Positions 1-7,766 of a stretch of 14,079 nt of DNA are shown here, one piece after another. The translations under genes and the position numbers were made by a program. Each line of letters begins with the position of its first letter. The first letter of the stretch is position 1. The notes beneath the pieces are model-generated. The model saw nothing but the letters and a program-made list of their open reading frames with translations, was not told the origin of the DNA and made no database searches. The DNA lies in the NCBI GenBank assembly GCA_023388835.1, contig JAEWFK010000170.1, forward strand, positions 1 to 14,079, written 5' to 3'. Origin of the DNA: Pseudomonadota bacterium. Lineage in GTDB: Bacteria; Pseudomonadota; Gammaproteobacteria; Burkholderiales; Burkholderiaceae_B.

Positions 1-31
1 CTGCGTACGGCAGGGTCTTCACTGGCGGGTT
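1..31. other. Unassigned window edge downstream of the fad operon
   Basis: These 31 bases lie beyond the stop codon of the last minus-strand gene. A minus-strand GTG at about position 22 could open another gene of the operon, but too little sequence is present to judge. No hairpin or T-run that would mark a terminator is visible. Confidence 0.3.
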
Positions 32-1984
32 TCAGACTGGCGTGAACTCCGGGGCGCGATGCTGATCCCAGTAAAGCGGGCCGCCGGAGAACGGCGCAAA
101 GCCGGTTCCAAAGATGACGCCCGCATCGGCCAGATCGGCGTCGGCAATGACGCCGTGAGCAAGCTGTTCGCGTGTCTTGACCACCAGCGGCGAAACCAGC
201 CGCTGCGCGAGCTCGGCAGGTGGCGTGCCCGCCGCCTGTTTGACGGGTTTTCCATCCTTCCAGACGTAGAAGCCTCTGCCGGTCTTGCGTCCCAGCTCCT
301 TGCGCGACAGACGGGTTTGCAGGCATTGCGGAATGGCGCCGTCTCCGGCCAACTGGCGGCCCGCTGCGTGAACGATATCTAGACCCACGGTGTCGGCGAG
401 TTCGAGCGGGCCCATGGGCATGCCGAACACCTTCATGGCCTCGTCCACGGTTTCAGCGGAAATCCCTTCATCCACACAGCGCATGGCCTCCAGCATGTAA
501 GGCGCCAGTACCGCGTTGATGAGAAAGCCCGGCGTGTCCTTCACCGGCAAGGGCAGCTTGCCCAACTTGCCCACGAAGGCCAGGGCCGTTGCGCGCGCCG
601 CAGGGTCGATGTCGGGCGTTTCCACGACTTCCACCAGCGGCATCTTGGCCACGGGATTGAAGAAGTGGATGCCCACCAGGCGAGTCGGGGCCTGCAGTTG
701 TGTGCGTAGTGCTTCCAATGACAGGCTCGACGTATTGGTGGCCAGCACCGCGCCGGGCTTCATGCGCGGTTCGATACGCGCGTACAGGCCGCGCTTGGCG
801 TCGGCGTCTTCGGTGATGGCTTCGATGACGAGGTCGGCCTGGCTCACGCCATGGCCGAGAGGGTCCGGTATCAGCCGGTCCATGGCCGCGCGCTGCAAAC
901 GCGGATTCTTCAGGCGCCGCGAAAACAGGGTGTGGGCGCGGCCCTGCGCGGCGGCGATGCGTTCCCTGTCCTGATCCTGCAGGGTCACCTTCATGTTCTT
1001 GAACGCGCACCACGCAGCGATGTCCCCCCCCATGGCGCCCGCACCCACGACGTGAACATGACGCACATCGGCCGCGCCGTCCGTGGCCTTGCCGTACGCC
1101 TTCAGCCGCTCCTGCAGATGGAAGACGCGTACAAGATTGCGTGCGGTATCCGACCGGGCGAGTTCATTGATGAGAGCAGGCGCGGCCAGGGCATTGCCAT
1201 CGTGGCGGCCCCAGATCTCGAGTATGCCTCGGGGCGCCATGTAGTGCTGGTAAGGATCCCGCTCGTTGATCTTCTTCTCGGTCTGTCGCATGACGAGCGG
1301 CCGAAGCAAGGGCTGGTTGAGCAGCCGACCCATTCCCTGCGCGCGACGCGGAGGCTTGCCGGAACGGACATGTTCGGCCGCCGCCCGCATCTGCAGGCGC
1401 TCAGGCACCCGAGCATCCACCAGCCCCAGGCGGACCGCCTTGCGCACATCGACTGAGCGACCCGTCAGCATCATGTCCAGTGCTGCCGGCGCGCCGATGA
1501 CGACGGGCAGGCGTTTCATTCCGCCCCATGCGGGAAAGATGCCCAACATTACTTCCGGCAGTACGAAGGACGTCTCGGGAATGTCGACCGCGAGACGGTA
1601 ACGGCAAGCCAGCGACAGCTCCAGCCCGCCTCCCAGGCAATGCCCGCGCACCAGCGCCAGCGTGGGATAGCGCACCGCCGCCAGGCGGTTGAAGGCGTCC
1701 CAGCCCCGAATGATGAGCTCGCGTACGGCTTCAGGGCTGTTCAGCGCATCGAATTCCCGGATGTCGGCCCCGGCGATGAAGCCGGTGGATTTCAGAGAGT
1801 GGATGACCAGCGCAGCGGGTGGGTGCCGCTCGAAGTGATCGAGTGCCGCCATGAGCTCCGCCAGGACGTCCCGCGAGAGCCGGTTGACCGAGGCATCGAC
1901 GCAGTCGATGCCCAGCCAGGCCACGCCGGCTTCATCGATGCGGCACTGAAAATTGCGCAAATCGAGCGAGGGGGATGCGTTCAT
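32..1984 (-). CDS. fadJ: Bifunctional enoyl-CoA hydratase / 3-hydroxyacyl-CoA dehydrogenase (FadJ/FadB type)
   Basis: A 650-residue cytoplasmic multifunctional beta-oxidation enzyme that hydrates trans-2-enoyl-CoA and oxidises the resulting 3-hydroxyacyl-CoA with NAD+. The crotonase domain covers about residues 8-210. Its oxyanion-hole segment is FIAGADIREF (69-78), and the paired catalytic glutamates appear to be E122 (in GGGLELSLAC) and E144 (in LPEVMLG). The usual PGAGGTQRLP segment reads PAWGGMKRLP here. The dehydrogenase half starts at about 310 with a nucleotide-binding G314-A-G316-A-M-G319, an NTSSLS segment and the catalytic His440 in GIHFFNP. The C-terminal dimerisation domain includes KDTPGFLINA and GRKTGRGFYVW. 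At 650 residues it is somewhat shorter than E. coli FadJ/FadB (about 715-730). The ATG overlaps the thiolase stop by 4 bases (ATGA) behind a GGGAG box. The symbol is by type; FadJ versus FadB is not settled by sequence alone. Confidence 0.9.
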   Translation of the reverse strand: MNASPSLDLRNFQCRIDEAGVAWLGIDCVDASVNRLSRDVLAELMAALDHFERHPPAALVIHSLKSTGFIAGADIREFDALNSPEAVRELIIRGWDAFNRLAAVRYPTLALVRGHCLGGGLELSLACRYRLAVDIPETSFVLPEVMLGIFPAWGGMKRLPVVIGAPAALDMMLTGRSVDVRKAVRLGLVDARVPERLQMRAAAEHVRSGKPPRRAQGMGRLLNQPLLRPLVMRQTEKKINERDPYQHYMAPRGILEIWGRHDGNALAAPALINELARSDTARNLVRVFHLQERLKAYGKATDGAADVRHVHVVGAGAMGGDIAAWCAFKNMKVTLQDQDRERIAAAQGRAHTLFSRRLKNPRLQRAAMDRLIPDPLGHGVSQADLVIEAITEDADAKRGLYARIEPRMKPGAVLATNTSSLSLEALRTQLQAPTRLVGIHFFNPVAKMPLVEVVETPDIDPAARATALAFVGKLGKLPLPVKDTPGFLINAVLAPYMLEAMRCVDEGISAETVDEAMKVFGMPMGPLELADTVGLDIVHAAGRQLAGDGAIPQCLQTRLSRKELGRKTGRGFYVWKDGKPVKQAAGTPPAELAQRLVSPLVVKTREQLAHGVIADADLADAGVIFGTGFAPFSGGPLYWDQHRAPEFTPV

Positions 1985-3273
1985 GTTTCACTCCCGCAGG
2001 TTTCAACCAGCATGGCGCCGCCTTGGCCCCCGCCGATGCAGATGGCCGCCATGCCGCGACGCAGCTTGCGCGCTCGCAGGGCGTGAAGCAAATGCAGCAC
2101 GATGCGAGCGCCGGAGGCGCCGACCGGATGTCCGATGGCAATGGCGCCGCCGTCGACATTCAAGCGATCCTCATCCAGCCGGCCAAGTGCCGGGGTTCCC
2201 AGATGTTCGCGGCACCACTCGTCATCTTGCCATGCTGCAATGCAAGCCAGCACCTGGGCGGCGAAAGCCTCATTGATTTCCCAGAGATCGGGCTCGTTGA
2301 GCGCCATGCCATGGCGTTGGAGAATGGGCGTGGCGGCGTGAACCGGCCCCAGCCCCATGTAGGCCGGATCGAGCGCGGCCCATTGCACGTCGAGAATGCG
2401 GCCCAGCGGGCGCAAACCCCATTTCTCGACGGCGCGTTCCGAAGCGAGCAGCAGCATGGCAGCGCCGTCGGTCACTTGAGAACTGTTGCCCGCCGTGATG
2501 TTTCCCCAGGGGCGATCGAACACGGGTTTCAGCGAGGACAGTTTCTCGGGCGTGGAATCCGGGCGCACGCCATCGTCCTCCGGGTAGAGCCTGCCTTTCG
2601 CATCGACCAGTGGAACAATCGAGCCGAAGGCGCCGTCTTGTTGGGCGCGCAAGGTGCGTGCATGACTGCGTGCGGCGTACTCGTCCATCTGCCGGCGCGT
2701 GATGCCGAATCGGTGCGCCAGGTTCTCTGCCGTCTGCCCCATGGAAAGACCGGCGACCGGGTCGGTCAGGCCCCGCAAGAGGCCGATCACCGGTGCGAGA
2801 TGCTTCGGGCGCAGCTTGCCTGCCGCGGCGAATTTACGTTTGATTCCCTTGGCGTTGTTCCAGCCGGCCAGCCAGTTCACCATTTCATCGCTGAACAGCA
2901 CCGGCGCGCGGGACAGGGCGTCCACCCCTCCAGCCAGAGCGAGGTCCGCCCGCCCGCTCTGCAATGTCAGAAGCGCGGAATCGAGCGCCTGCATGCCGGA
3001 GGCGCAATTTCGCATGACCGTCCAGCCCGGCACCTTGTTGCCGCAACCCAGTCGCAGGGTGATGACCCGGCCGATATTCGTCTCATCGGGCGAGGGCGCG
3101 GCACAGCCCACGACCACTTCTCCCAGGGCGTCTGGAGCGAAAGGCTGGCGCAGGAGCAGTTCGCGCGCGGCTTGAACGGCCAGATCGGAGGCGGAGAACG
3201 GCCCGGGGGCATTACGTGCTTTCAGGAACGGCGTTCGGGCGCCGTCGACGATATAGATCGGTTCGAATGCCAT
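1981..3273 (-). CDS. fadI: Acetyl-CoA C-acyltransferase (3-ketoacyl-CoA thiolase, FadI type)
   Basis: A 430-residue thiolase that cleaves 3-ketoacyl-CoA with CoA, releasing acetyl-CoA and a chain two carbons shorter. The N-terminus (VDGARTPFLKA) and the nucleophile Cys90 in MRNCASGMQA are canonical. The C-terminal half has NEAFAAQ, GHPVGASGAR (His382) and the proton-donor Cys412 in CIGGGQGGAM. All catalytic elements are intact. The length and the segment GLSMGQTAENLAHRFGITR resemble FadI (about 436 residues) more than shorter FadA or PhaA thiolases. The start ATG lies 9 bp past the fadE stop, and its Shine-Dalgarno TGAGGT overlaps that stop, so translation is probably coupled. The stop overlaps the start of the downstream hydratase/dehydrogenase, its expected partner in a multienzyme complex. 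The assignment as a thiolase is secure; FadI rather than another thiolase is inference from length and neighbours. Confidence 0.9.
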   Translation of the reverse strand: MAFEPIYIVDGARTPFLKARNAPGPFSASDLAVQAARELLLRQPFAPDALGEVVVGCAAPSPDETNIGRVITLRLGCGNKVPGWTVMRNCASGMQALDSALLTLQSGRADLALAGGVDALSRAPVLFSDEMVNWLAGWNNAKGIKRKFAAAGKLRPKHLAPVIGLLRGLTDPVAGLSMGQTAENLAHRFGITRRQMDEYAARSHARTLRAQQDGAFGSIVPLVDAKGRLYPEDDGVRPDSTPEKLSSLKPVFDRPWGNITAGNSSQVTDGAAMLLLASERAVEKWGLRPLGRILDVQWAALDPAYMGLGPVHAATPILQRHGMALNEPDLWEINEAFAAQVLACIAAWQDDEWCREHLGTPALGRLDEDRLNVDGGAIAIGHPVGASGARIVLHLLHALRARKLRRGMAAICIGGGQGGAMLVETCGSET

Positions 3274-3282
3274 GTGCGTACC

Positions 3283-5625
3283 TCAGGGATGACGGCGGGC
3301 GTCGGCGCGCGCGGCGGGCTCCGACAAATCACGGGGAAAATCGTCCACGGCAATCACGCGGTCGCGCAAAGCGTCACGCCGTTGCAGCAGCGCGTACTCC
3401 TCGGCGCTGATGCCGCCCGCAGCATGGACGGCATCGGCCATGTCGCGTACGTTGGCCATGGGGTTGCCGACCAGCTTGCCCGATTTGGCGAATTCGCGAA
3501 CCTTCTTATCGATGGATTCGGCTGCCAAGGTCGCCAGCATAGCGGCTTCGATAGCGCCCACCGGATCATGTTCATCGCGTGGCACATGGCAATTGGCGGT
3601 GAGACGGTCGCGCACATGCCCGGGCCGTGTCATCAGTCGGGCGACTTCTTGTCCGAGCGCATCGGAGGGCGGGGCGCTCCAACGCCCCAGGGGCAGAGTG
3701 ATGATGCGCAGCAGAACCGCCAGGGCGCGATTGGGGAAATTCTGCAGCACCCCGTCCAGCGCGTGCTCCGCCCGGTGCAAGGCGTCAGTCACCGCCCAAT
3801 GCGCCAGAACGGCGTCTTCCGGCTGGCGGCCCTGGTCTTCGTAGCGCTTCAGCACAGCCGACGCGATGTAAAGCTGCGAGAGCATGTCGCCCAGGCGGGC
3901 CGACAAACGCTCACGGAACTTCAGCGACCCGCCGAGCAGCAGCAAGGCGGTGTCTGCCGTCAGGGCGAAGGCGGCGCTGTAGCGGGTCAGCCGCCGGTAA
4001 TAGGGCCTCATGGGAGCGGCCGTGTTTGTGTCGACGTTCGCGAACACGGAGCCAGTCAGGCCATGCCAGAAGGCACGCAGCCCATTGAAGGTCGTATGGC
4101 GGGCATGGCTCCAGAACGCCTTGTCAAAGGCCTGCATCCCCCGCTCTTCGTCCGGCTCCTGTACGGCCTGCATCTCTGCCAACAAATAGGGATGGCAGCG
4201 AATGGCTCCCTGCCCGAAAATGATGAGGCTGCGGGTCAGGATGTTGGCCCCTTCAACGGTAATGCCCACCGGCAACTGCTGATAGGCCCGGCCCAGGAAA
4301 TTCGACGGCCCCAGGCAGATGCCCTTGCCGCCGATGATGTCCATGCCGTCGTTCACCACGGAGCGGCCCCGTTCCGTCAGGTGGTATTTCACAATGGCGG
4401 ATACGACGGACGGCTTTTCGCCCAGATCCACGCCGTGCGCCGTCATGGCACGGGCGGCATCCATGGCGTAGAGATTTCCCCCCATGCGCGCCAACGCTTC
4501 CTGCACGCCTTCGAAGCGCGCAATCGGCGTATTGAACTGGCTGCGTACCGCACTGTAGGCGCCCACGCTGCGGACGGTCAGCGCGGCCATGCCGCTGAAG
4601 CACGAGGGCAGCGAGATGGAGCGCCCGGCCGCCAGAGATTCCATGAGCATGCGCCAGCCCTGGCCGGCCATGGCGACTCCGCCAATGATGAAGTCCAGCG
4701 GCATGAAGACATCGGTCCCGCGGGTCGGCCCATTCAGGAACATGGCGTCCAGCGGCAGATGGCGCCGGCCGATCTCCACGCCTTCGTGGTCGGCGGGAAC
4801 GAGGGCGCAGGTAATGCCCAAGTCCTGGTGGTGCCCCAACAGGCCATCAGGGTCATAGAGGCGAAAGGCCAGCCCAAGCAGGGTGCAGACAGGCGCCAGG
4901 GTGATGTAGCGTTTATCCCAGGTAACGCGCATGCCCAGGACTTCTTCGCCTTTCCACATGCCCCTGCATACGATGCCATGGTCAGGGATGGCGCCGGCGT
5001 CCGAACCGGCCCAGGGACTGGTTAATGCGAAGGCGGGGATCTCATCGCCACGTGCCAGGCGAGGCAGATAATGCTGCTTTTGCTCCTCTGTTCCGTAGTT
5101 GAGCAGCAGCTCGGCCGGGCCGAGCGAATTGGGGACCATCACGGTCACTGCCAGAGCAGAGTTATGGGTCGACAGCTTGCGGACGATTTCCGAGTGTGCG
5201 AGCGCCGAAAACCCTTTGCCGCCGAACTCGCGGGGGATGATCAGCCCCAGGAAGCCGGCTTCCCTGATATAACGCCAGGCCTCAGGCGGCAAGTCGAACT
5301 GCTGGGTGGTGATCGGCCAGTCCTTCACCATCGCGCAGACGGCGTCGACCTCGTTGTCCAGGAATGCCTGCTCTTCTTGAGTCAGGGTCGGGCGACCGTA
5401 GGACAGCAAAGTGCTCCATTGCGGCTTGCCGCTGAACAGCTGTCCTTCCCACCATACGGTGCCCGCATCCAGTGCCTCGCGCTCGGTGTCGGACAAAGGG
5501 GGAACGACACGCCGGTAAGCCGAAAAAATCCGGCGTGTCAGATATTTTTGACGCCAGGGTTCGTTCGCAAGAACCAGACCGGTTCCGACGATGATTGCGA
5601 GCAACAGCGTGATGAGCAGATACAT
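3283..5625 (-). CDS. fadE: FadE-type acyl-CoA dehydrogenase, membrane-anchored
   Basis: A 780-residue FAD-dependent acyl-CoA dehydrogenase catalysing the first step of beta-oxidation. The whole length follows the FadE family, which is nearly twice the size of ordinary acyl-CoA dehydrogenases. A single N-terminal hydrophobic segment (about residues 2-20) is followed by FSAYRRVVPPLSDTE and AGTVWWEG. The dehydrogenase core has VMVPNSLGPAELL, SPWAGSDAGAIPD, the linker GPTRG and GGKGICLG. The probable catalytic base is Glu458 in TVEGANILTR. A FadE-specific C-terminal region includes LGGSLKFRERLSARLGD and LQNFPNR. E. coli FadE is about 814 residues with a longer hydrophobic N-terminus. I chose the ATG at 5625: an in-frame TTG eight codons upstream is possible but has no better ribosome site. 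The AGSD motif is preceded by Trp where E. coli FadE has Glu. It is followed after 9 bp by the thiolase gene. Confidence 0.92.
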   Translation of the reverse strand: MYLLITLLLAIIVGTGLVLANEPWRQKYLTRRIFSAYRRVVPPLSDTEREALDAGTVWWEGQLFSGKPQWSTLLSYGRPTLTQEEQAFLDNEVDAVCAMVKDWPITTQQFDLPPEAWRYIREAGFLGLIIPREFGGKGFSALAHSEIVRKLSTHNSALAVTVMVPNSLGPAELLLNYGTEEQKQHYLPRLARGDEIPAFALTSPWAGSDAGAIPDHGIVCRGMWKGEEVLGMRVTWDKRYITLAPVCTLLGLAFRLYDPDGLLGHHQDLGITCALVPADHEGVEIGRRHLPLDAMFLNGPTRGTDVFMPLDFIIGGVAMAGQGWRMLMESLAAGRSISLPSCFSGMAALTVRSVGAYSAVRSQFNTPIARFEGVQEALARMGGNLYAMDAARAMTAHGVDLGEKPSVVSAIVKYHLTERGRSVVNDGMDIIGGKGICLGPSNFLGRAYQQLPVGITVEGANILTRSLIIFGQGAIRCHPYLLAEMQAVQEPDEERGMQAFDKAFWSHARHTTFNGLRAFWHGLTGSVFANVDTNTAAPMRPYYRRLTRYSAAFALTADTALLLLGGSLKFRERLSARLGDMLSQLYIASAVLKRYEDQGRQPEDAVLAHWAVTDALHRAEHALDGVLQNFPNRALAVLLRIITLPLGRWSAPPSDALGQEVARLMTRPGHVRDRLTANCHVPRDEHDPVGAIEAAMLATLAAESIDKKVREFAKSGKLVGNPMANVRDMADAVHAAGGISAEEYALLQRRDALRDRVIAVDDFPRDLSEPAARADARRHP

Positions 5626-5679
5626 GATGTCCGTCCCGTTCGTTCTCAAGGTTCACGGCAAGCGGTAGGCCATCCACGT

Positions 5680-5704
5680 CGGGAGCGGAGGCCACCCGCT
5701 CCCG
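5680..5704 (-). repeat. Intercistronic GC-rich hairpin between aldehyde dehydrogenase and fadE
   Basis: A perfect 9-bp inverted repeat, CGGGAGCGG (5680-5688) and CCGCTCCCG (5696-5704), with a 7-base loop. It lies between the aldehyde dehydrogenase stop (5714) and the fadE start (5625). No U-run follows on the minus strand, so it is not a classical terminator. By analogy it could stabilise an upstream mRNA end or attenuate read-through, giving unequal expression of the first gene and the other three. Confidence 0.6.
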
Positions 5705-5713
5705 GTGCAGCAC

Positions 5714-7141
5714 TCAGATCGATGTCACGAACTTGGTGACCAGATAGCCGTCGAAAGTTTCGGTGCCGCCTTCACTGCCGATGCCGCTGTCCTTCACCCC
5801 GCCGAAAGGCGTCTCCGGCAGCGCGCTGCCAAAATGGTTGATGTTCACCATGCCCGCTTCCAGCGCCCGCGATACGCGCGTGGCTGTTTGCAAGGACGTG
5901 GTGAAGACATAGGAGGACAGCCCGAAGGGCAGCGAGTTGGCCTGGCGGATGACCTTTTCCGGATCACTGAAAGGCACCACGGGCGCGAGCGGGCCGAACG
6001 GTTCTTCCGTCATGACCATGGCATCCTCCGGGATCTCGGTAATGACCGTGGGAGGGAAGAAGTTGCCCTTGCGGTCCAGCGGTTCGCCGCCCAGCAGCAA
6101 CTTGCCGCCGCGGGCAAGCGAGTCTTCCACGAAACGGCTCATGACCGGCACGCGGCGGTCGTGCGCCAACGGCCCCATTTCGGTGTCTGTATCCAGTCCG
6201 TCGCCAATCTTGATGCCGCGCAGCGTCTCGACGAAGGTTTCCAGGAAGGCGGCGTACACCTTGTCGTGCACATAGAAGCGCGTGGGAGAAACGCACACCT
6301 GACCGGCATTGCGTACCTTGAAACGCGCCAACTGTTTGGCCGCTTTCTCGACCTCGGCGTCTTCGAAGACTATGACCGGTGAATGGCCGCCCAGCTCCAT
6401 GGAGATGCGTTTCATATGGGCGCCGGCCAGCGCGGCGAGCTGCTTGCCCACCGGGACAGAGCCGGTGAACGACACCTTGCGAACGATGGGTGAACGGATC
6501 AGGTAATCGGAGACTTCAGCGGGCACTCCCCACACAATGTTCAGCACGCCCGGCGGCAGACCGGCGTCATGGAACATGCGGGCAATGGCCATCACCGCGC
6601 TGGGTGCGTCTTCCGGTCCCTTCAAAATAATGGTGCAGCCCGCGCCAATCGCCGCGCACACCTTGCGGATCGCCTGGTTGTACGGAAAGTTCCAGGGGGT
6701 GAAGGCGGCGCATACGCCGACCGGCTCGCGCACCACGTACTGGTGCACTTCCGGCTTGCGAGACGGAATCACTCGCCCGTAGATGCGGCGGCATTCCTCG
6801 GCGTGCCAGTCGGCATGGTCGGCGCAGGTGATGATCTCGCCCACGGATTCGGCCAGCGGCTTTCCTTGGTCCAGCGTCATGTTGCGGCCGATTTCCTGCG
6901 CACGCTCGCGGCTCAGCTGAGCGACCTTGCGCAAGATTTCGGAGCGCTGAATGGGCGAGCTGTCGCGCCAAGTCTCGAAGGCGCGTGCGGCCGCATTGAG
7001 CGCGCGATCCAGGTCGGCCTGGCTGGCGTGGGGCAAGCGGCCCAGCACTTCATGATTAGCGGGATTGACGATGTCCTGCGTCTGGCGGCCTTCGCCGCTC
7101 AGGAATTCGCCATCAATGTATAGGGCGGGTGTCTCGTACAT
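5714..7141 (-). CDS. NAD(P)-dependent aldehyde dehydrogenase (succinate-semialdehyde dehydrogenase-like)
   Basis: A 475-residue class aldehyde dehydrogenase that oxidises an aldehyde to its carboxylic acid with NAD(P)+. The fold is complete: FTPWNFPYNQ with Asn151, the cofactor-binding lysine in ILKGPEDAP (K174), FTGSVPVGKQL (225-235), the general base Glu249 in MELGGHSP and the nucleophile Cys283 in NAGQVCVSP. EEPFGPLAPV and PFGGVKDSGIGSEGG follow. The length and the last motif resemble GabD-like succinate-semialdehyde dehydrogenases, but substrate cannot be read from sequence. I start at the ATG at 7141 because alignment-worthy sequence (YIDGEFLSG, then DIVNPANHEVLG) begins there. The frame stays open another 86 codons upstream, but that stretch lacks family resemblance. 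No strong Shine-Dalgarno precedes the ATG. As first gene of the fad operon it may oxidise fatty or omega-oxo aldehydes; that role is inference. Confidence 0.88.
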   Translation of the reverse strand: MYETPALYIDGEFLSGEGRQTQDIVNPANHEVLGRLPHASQADLDRALNAAARAFETWRDSSPIQRSEILRKVAQLSRERAQEIGRNMTLDQGKPLAESVGEIITCADHADWHAEECRRIYGRVIPSRKPEVHQYVVREPVGVCAAFTPWNFPYNQAIRKVCAAIGAGCTIILKGPEDAPSAVMAIARMFHDAGLPPGVLNIVWGVPAEVSDYLIRSPIVRKVSFTGSVPVGKQLAALAGAHMKRISMELGGHSPVIVFEDAEVEKAAKQLARFKVRNAGQVCVSPTRFYVHDKVYAAFLETFVETLRGIKIGDGLDTDTEMGPLAHDRRVPVMSRFVEDSLARGGKLLLGGEPLDRKGNFFPPTVITEIPEDAMVMTEEPFGPLAPVVPFSDPEKVIRQANSLPFGLSSYVFTTSLQTATRVSRALEAGMVNINHFGSALPETPFGGVKDSGIGSEGGTETFDGYLVTKFVTSI

Positions 7142-7202
7142 GTTGTTTTTTCGGGAAAGGGAAATTGGGGGAACAATGGGAAAAGCGGGGGCTTTCTTGG
7201 TG

Positions 7203-7230
7203 CTTATAGCACGTTGGCAACGAAAGTCAG
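7203..7230 (-). promoter_or_regulatory. Candidate proximal promoter of the fad operon
   Basis: On the minus strand CTGACT (4/6 to TTGACA) is followed after 16 bp by TATAAG (5/6 to TATAAT). Transcription would start about 55-60 bases before the aldehyde dehydrogenase ATG. The spacer contains the 11-bp inverted repeat CGTTGGCAACG (7212-7222, 5-bp arms), which could be an operator. This competes with the better-scoring candidate at 7371-7399. Confidence 0.3.
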
Positions 7231-7238
7231 CAGCGTGG

Positions 7239-7255
7239 CGTCTTCGCGAAAGACG
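7239..7255. repeat. Short hairpin in the fad operon leader region
   Basis: CGTCTT (7239-7244) and AAGACG (7250-7255) form a perfect 6-bp inverted repeat with a 5-base loop. If the distal minus-strand promoter at 7371-7399 is used, this lies within the mRNA leader of the aldehyde dehydrogenase. No function is evident. Confidence 0.35.
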
Positions 7256-7274
7256 TCGCGGGCCCGGCTCCGAT

Positions 7275-7290
7275 CCATCGTACCCGATGG
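7275..7290. repeat. Short hairpin in the fad operon leader region
   Basis: CCATCG (7275-7280) and CGATGG (7285-7290) form a perfect 6-bp stem with a 4-base loop. It is about 20 bp from the hairpin at 7239-7255. Both fall inside the predicted leader of the distal minus-strand transcript. There is no T-run on either side, so it is not called a terminator. Confidence 0.35.
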
Positions 7291-7370
7291 CCCCCGTGTA
7301 TAGGGCAGTTGGCGGCTGGCGTCCAAAGTAAAAGGCGGGGACTCCAAAGACCGGGACCGGCACATAGGCA

Positions 7371-7399
7371 ATAATCCCGGCCAGATTTTCGACGGTCAA
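7371..7399 (-). promoter_or_regulatory. Candidate distal sigma-70 promoter of the fad operon
   Basis: On the minus strand TTGACC (5/6 to the -35 consensus) is separated by exactly 17 bp from GATTAT (4/6 to the -10 consensus). It would give a leader of about 220 bases carrying two small hairpins. It is the best-scoring minus-strand promoter I find by eye in the gap. Its -35 lies back to back with the plus-strand candidate at 7409-7436. Confidence 0.45.
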
Positions 7400-7408
7400 G
7401 AACCGACG

Positions 7409-7436
7409 TTAACCTTACGTATCATCTAGTTATACT
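7409..7436 (+). promoter_or_regulatory. Candidate promoter of the type I secretion operon
   Basis: TTAACC (4/6 to TTGACA) is followed after 16 bp by TATACT (5/6 to TATAAT), in the most AT-rich part of the gap. It would produce a leader of about 325 bases before the TolC-like start at 7767. A second weaker pair (TTGCTC at 7439-7444, TAAAAT at 7461-7466, 16-bp spacing) lies just downstream. Confidence 0.4.
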
Positions 7437-7754
7437 CCTTGCTCTATAGGTGCTTTGTTGTAAAATTCTTTACTGAACGTACGGGCCAAATGTCCGTTCC
7501 GACGCAAGGTCATGCCTCAAGAATATGGGCCAGAAACCCGTAGCTCCGCCTTGCCGCACGTCTGCCTCTCTTATGAATTTCCGCTTTTCGGCTTCCGGCT
7601 TGGTGCAGCTGTTCTGGTATCAGTGCGCCATTTCTGTCGATCGGAAAAGACCGCCTTCATACGAAACCTTCCCATTTGCATAAAGACTCCGACTTGCGCT
7701 GTGCAAGCCTGAGACAGTGTGCCGTGGCCGCTCTTTTGTGACGCCACACTTAAA

Positions 7755-7758
7755 GGAG
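7755..7758 (+). promoter_or_regulatory. Ribosome binding site fixing a GTG start
   Basis: A strong GGAG in the context TAAAGGAGAT stands 8 bases before the GTG at 7767. It selects that GTG over an in-frame GTG at 7719, which has no such site and would place charged, non-signal residues ahead of the signal peptide. Confidence 0.75.
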
Positions 7759-7766
7759 ATTCTGTA

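Larger units (their letters stand above)
7142..7766. other. 625-bp divergent intergenic region
   Basis: This gap separates the minus-strand fad operon from the plus-strand secretion operon. It holds candidate promoters in both directions with -35 boxes 9 bp apart near 7394-7414, a local AT-rich patch (about 7405-7475), several short hairpins and a long candidate leader before the TolC-like gene. Short open frames occur (for example 7512-7712, plus), but none has a convincing ribosome site or recognisable sequence. I see no gene in it. Confidence 0.6.

Noticed and set aside
1975..5025. A roughly 3-kb open frame on the plus strand, antisense to the thiolase and fadE genes
   Set aside because: The opposite strand encodes unmistakable FadI and FadE proteins with all motifs. 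The plus-strand product has no family pattern and is an artefact of high GC at third codon positions.
7142..7399. Upstream extension of the aldehyde dehydrogenase by 86 codons, starting at a TTG
   Set aside because: The extension has no aldehyde dehydrogenase similarity and includes candidate promoter boxes and two hairpins. The family N-terminus begins at the ATG at 7141.
7475..7499. Inverted repeat GAACG...CGTTC
   Set aside because: Only 5-bp arms with a 15-bp spacer and imperfect inner pairing; expected by chance.
7512..7712. Possible 66-residue gene in the intergenic region
   Set aside because: No good ribosome site, no recognisable sequence and an overlapping minus-strand open frame of similar quality. 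It is treated as noncoding.
7719..7766. Earlier GTG start for the TolC-like protein
   Set aside because: It would add 16 residues in front of a normal signal peptide, would include the strong GGAG site inside the gene, and has no ribosome site of its own.
7437..7766. c-di-GMP riboswitch ahead of the secretion operon
   Set aside because: Considered because Lap-type adhesins depend on c-di-GMP, but the conserved GEMM core patterns are not visible in the leader.
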